A DNA stretch of 64,000 nucleotides. It comes from Stygiobacter electus. GTDB lineage: Bacteria; Bacteroidota; Ignavibacteria; Ignavibacteriales; Melioribacteraceae. How positions within the stretch are numbered: position 1 is the stretch's first letter; each line of letters begins with the position of its first letter. Of the stretch, positions 61,599 through 64,000 are shown piece after piece. Under the pieces are notes generated by a model. The model was given only the letters and a program-made list of their open reading frames with translations. It ran no database searches and had not been told where the DNA came from. Location of the stretch: assembly GCA_029210465.1 (NCBI GenBank), contig JARGDL010000006.1, positions 1-64,000 of the forward strand. Direction: 5' to 3'. The position numbers and the translations under genes were made by a program.

Positions 61599-61627
61599 CG
61601 GGTTTCAAAAATTGAAACCCGTTTTTT
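61599..61627 (+). terminator. Terminator of the calcium-repeat protein gene
   Basis: CGGGTTTCAA, AAA loop, TTGAAACCCG, then TTTTTT: a perfect 10-bp stem and U-tract, 14 bp after the stop at 61584. Confidence 0.9.
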
Positions 61628-61645
61628 ATCAACATAGGAATAAAA

Positions 61646-62770
61646 ATGAAAAAAATAAACTTTATAATTTTCGTATCAGCTTTAATGGTTTCACAAATTA
61701 ATGCTCAATTGAGTTTTGGAATTAACACAAATCAACAATACAACAATAACCCATTTCAATCTCCAATACCAATTGAATCGCTTGTATCTACTTATGATTT
61801 TACAATTTCAAATAATATGAATGAATATGAATTAAGTTATTATGGTAGTTATATAAATCTTATTAAAATACCAGAAAGAAATTTTTACTGGCATCAATTA
61901 GCATTTACTAAAAATGATTCTGTAACTTCATTAGGAGTTGTTGCTGAACAAAGAATTGGAAAAGATGTTTATACATATTTTGACTTTAAGAATATATATG
62001 TTTTTTATAGTAGAAATCTTACTAATGATTTTTTTAATATTAATATAAACCCTCTTCTTTCATATAATACTTATGATGAAATAAAAATACTTAATAATAT
62101 AAAACTTACACTAAACTATAAAATTTCAAAAAGCCTTGAGAATGGGACTACATTATTTCTGGGGGGTTCTTTTAACTTTAAAAAATATTTAAATCCAACA
62201 CAAAGTGGCTATTATACTTATTTAGATTCTAACAACGTTTTACACAAAGAATTTTATACTGATCAAAATATTAATTCACTTGTGAATCTATCCTCATACG
62301 TAAGAATTGCCCAATCAGTTACGGAAACAACAGGTTTAGCTTTTCAATATGCGAACAAAACAATATTTAATAAAATTTCTGATACTAACAAAGAATTAAA
62401 TGTAATTTATGGAGATGAATCTGCAATATTTGACGATCCTGCAAATTTGCAAGGTAATTTTTATGCTGTTGAATTAACTCAAATCTTTATGGAAGACTGG
62501 CAATTGCGTTTAGGTTACTATTTAAATAAAAAGTACTATCCTACTCAAGGTGTTTATGAGGATTCTGAAAACTATTTTTTAAATAAAATGAGAACAGACA
62601 AACAAACAATATTTGGTATTTCAATTTCCAAAGCATTTACATTTGATTTCCTAAATGAAAGTAATTTAAACCTTTCATTAAACTTTCAGTCAATAAATAA
62701 TAATTCAAACAGTTATTGGTTTAATTACAAAAACACAACTTTCGGAATAAATTTAGGTTATCAGTTTTAA
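61646..62770 (+). CDS. Outer-membrane beta-barrel-like protein, unknown function
   Basis: 374 residues. Signal peptide about 1-20 (ending QINAQ). The chain alternates strands (LSFGINTNQQYNNNPFQ, YDFTISNNMNEYELSYYGSYINL) and ends with YWFNYKNTTFGINLGYQF, with C-terminal Phe, as in outer-membrane barrels. It does not resemble a known porin closely. Located after the terminator, followed after 55 bp by the sensor-kinase gene; perhaps one transcript. Confidence 0.6.
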   Translation: MKKINFIIFVSALMVSQINAQLSFGINTNQQYNNNPFQSPIPIESLVSTYDFTISNNMNEYELSYYGSYINLIKIPERNFYWHQLAFTKNDSVTSLGVVAEQRIGKDVYTYFDFKNIYVFYSRNLTNDFFNININPLLSYNTYDEIKILNNIKLTLNYKISKSLENGTTLFLGGSFNFKKYLNPTQSGYYTYLDSNNVLHKEFYTDQNINSLVNLSSYVRIAQSVTETTGLAFQYANKTIFNKISDTNKELNVIYGDESAIFDDPANLQGNFYAVELTQIFMEDWQLRLGYYLNKKYYPTQGVYEDSENYFLNKMRTDKQTIFGISISKAFTFDFLNESNLNLSLNFQSINNNSNSYWFNYKNTTFGINLGYQF

Positions 62771-62825
62771 CTATTTTATTCTATCTTATCTTATTATTTT
62801 CAACTTAAGTAGTATTTATTATAAA

Positions 62826-64000
62826 ATGAAAAGAGTTTTTAACAAATTTTTAATTCAACCCAAAATAGTTTTATCAATATTTTTATTGACTTCACTTATT
62901 GTATTAATTTCTGCATTACTTGAATACAATCAAAGTAAAAAAGAAATAAACAAATTAATGGAAAATCAAAGTCATACTTTACTTGATGCTATATTAATTT
63001 CTTCGAACGATGCAATAAAATCTTATAACCTAATAAAAAGCGAAATTAACCAACGACTTTTGAATAACGCCATTTTTATAAAATATCTTTATGAGAATAA
63101 TTTATTAACAAACAGCAAGCTCACACAAATAGCAAAAGAAAATGAATTATTCAGGATTAATGTTTTTTCAAAAAATGGTTCAAGATTATTTTCCAGTCAT
63201 CCGCTTTCTAAATTTGAACAAACTTTTCAAAATAAGTCTAAAGAAATATTAAAAGAAATTTTTAATGGTGAAGTTGACACATTACAAATTGGAATAAAAG
63301 AATCACAATTAAGTAATTCTTATCGTTATGTTGTAGCAGTTGCTGCTAAAGATAGAAGTGCCATTGTAATTAATATTGATGCAAATAAATTAGTTGAATT
63401 AAGAAAGGAATCTGGTTTTGGTCCATTATTAAAAAAGTTCACACAAAATAAAAATATTATTTACCTTATTTTTCAAAATGAAAATGGAATTATCGCCGCT
63501 TCGGGAAACTTTAAAGACCTTGATGATTTAAATTCTTCATCATTTTTACAAAAGTCGTTTAACGAAGAAAAATTTTATTCTCGAATATTTGAAACAGATT
63601 CTATTTCAGTTTTCGAATCTGTAAATGCATTAATTATAAACAATTCTAAACTTGGAATTATAAGACTTGGCTTATCTACAGAACCATTAGATCAAATAGC
63701 ACAAAAAATAATTAACAGGACAATTATTCAAAGTATCTTTTTATTGGTATTTGGAGTTATCACATTTAGTTTTTTATTCATTCGTCAGAATTATGATTCA
63801 CTATCTAAAAAATTTAGATCTATTGAAACATATTTCAAGAACATATTTGATAATGTAAGTGATTCAATTATTCTTTTTTCAAACAAATTAAATATCGAGG
63901 CGGTAAATAATTCTGCACTTGAATTATTTAATTCTAAAGACAAATATGAACTTGAGTTAAATTTTAATTCTTTTTTTGTTGATTTAATCAAAATTGATTT
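62826..64000 (+). CDS. Sensor histidine kinase-like protein, N-terminal part only (cut by window end)
   Basis: The frame is open from ATG 62826 to the window end (about 391 codons). A transmembrane helix (about 15-35) is followed by a periplasmic domain of about 265 residues with Cache-like features (LFRINVFSKNGSRLFSSHP, YVVAVAAKDRSAIVINID, IYLIFQNENGIIAASG). A second helix lies at about 302-322. Then the start of a PAS domain: YFKNIFDNVSDSIILFSNKLNIEAVNNSALELF. The kinase core would lie beyond the window. The ligand is not predictable. Kinase identity is inferred from architecture. Confidence 0.7.
   Translation, partial: MKRVFNKFLIQPKIVLSIFLLTSLIVLISALLEYNQSKKEINKLMENQSHTLLDAILISSNDAIKSYNLIKSEINQRLLNNAIFIKYLYENNLLTNSKLTQIAKENELFRINVFSKNGSRLFSSHPLSKFEQTFQNKSKEILKEIFNGEVDTLQIGIKESQLSNSYRYVVAVAAKDRSAIVINIDANKLVELRKESGFGPLLKKFTQNKNIIYLIFQNENGIIAASGNFKDLDDLNSSSFLQKSFNEEKFYSRIFETDSISVFESVNALIINNSKLGIIRLGLSTEPLDQIAQKIINRTIIQSIFLLVFGVITFSFLFIRQNYDSLSKKFRSIETYFKNIFDNVSDSIILFSNKLNIEAVNNSALELFNSKDKYELELNFNSFFVDLIKID

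Overview
This AT-rich window (roughly 30% GC by eye) reads as a chromosomal segment of a Gram-negative bacterium of the Bacteroidota/FCB group. An Ignavibacteria-like lineage fits best. The signs are two proteins with type IX secretion C-terminal sorting domains, an Oar-like TonB-dependent receptor, TAnnTTTG-type promoters, a Na+/solute symporter next to a peptidoglycan-scavenging cluster, and a very large c-type cytochrome complement. No rRNA, tRNA, CRISPR array or transposase was seen.

Layout. 1-3.8 kb: a cut-off SMP-30-type gene and the TonB-dependent receptor. 4-10.7 kb: NamZ-type muramidase, NAGPA-domain protein and serine hydrolase on the minus strand, with a divergent sodium/solute symporter, a YbdG-like MscS channel and a cupin. 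10.7-14 kb: a 48-bp tandem repeat with a palindromic core, a nuclease split by a -1 frameshift at T-TTT-TTA, a small barrel protein, and a fusion of chorismate mutase, prephenate dehydratase, ACT and DAHP synthase. 14.1-32 kb: the electron-transfer island. It has a Tat-exported four-cluster ferredoxin subunit, an NrfD-like quinone subunit and a 13-heme cytochrome. A haem-c-bearing histidine kinase with a zinc-ribbon insert follows, then two response regulators with GcvH-like output domains. Next come a 16-heme/cytochrome b fusion, a tetraheme cytochrome, an outer-membrane barrel, 14-heme and 9-heme cytochromes, a sigma-54 activator, an 11-heme lipoprotein and a tandem rhodanese lipoprotein. 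The six cytochromes carry 67 haem-c motifs by my count.

32-47.7 kb: a nearly complete haem biosynthesis operon (HemX-like, hemA, C, D, E, N, H, protoporphyrinogen oxidase, hemB, hemL) with passengers: an M3 peptidase, an MFS exporter, an antisense lipoprotein, and a four-helix-bundle gene flanked by paired 14-bp inverted repeats. 47.7-57 kb: bacteriohemerythrin, a radical SAM enzyme, the remnant of an acyl-CoA synthetase, and two T9SS surface proteins. One of these is about 1640 residues long and has a Gram-positive-style thioester adhesin domain. 57-61 kb: cytochrome c maturation genes ccmC, ccmD (a small gene starting with TTG), ccmE of the CxxxY type, and ccmF. 61-64 kb: a DxDG-repeat secreted protein, a barrel protein and the start of a sensor kinase.

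The parts fit one physiology. Haem is made by the hem operon, attached by the Ccm system, and used in a quinone-to-periplasm-to-outer-membrane cytochrome chain under a haem-sensing two-component system and a sigma-54 activator. The terminal electron acceptor cannot be read from the sequence; the conserved rhodanese cysteines hint at sulfur compounds, and an extracellular acceptor is also possible.
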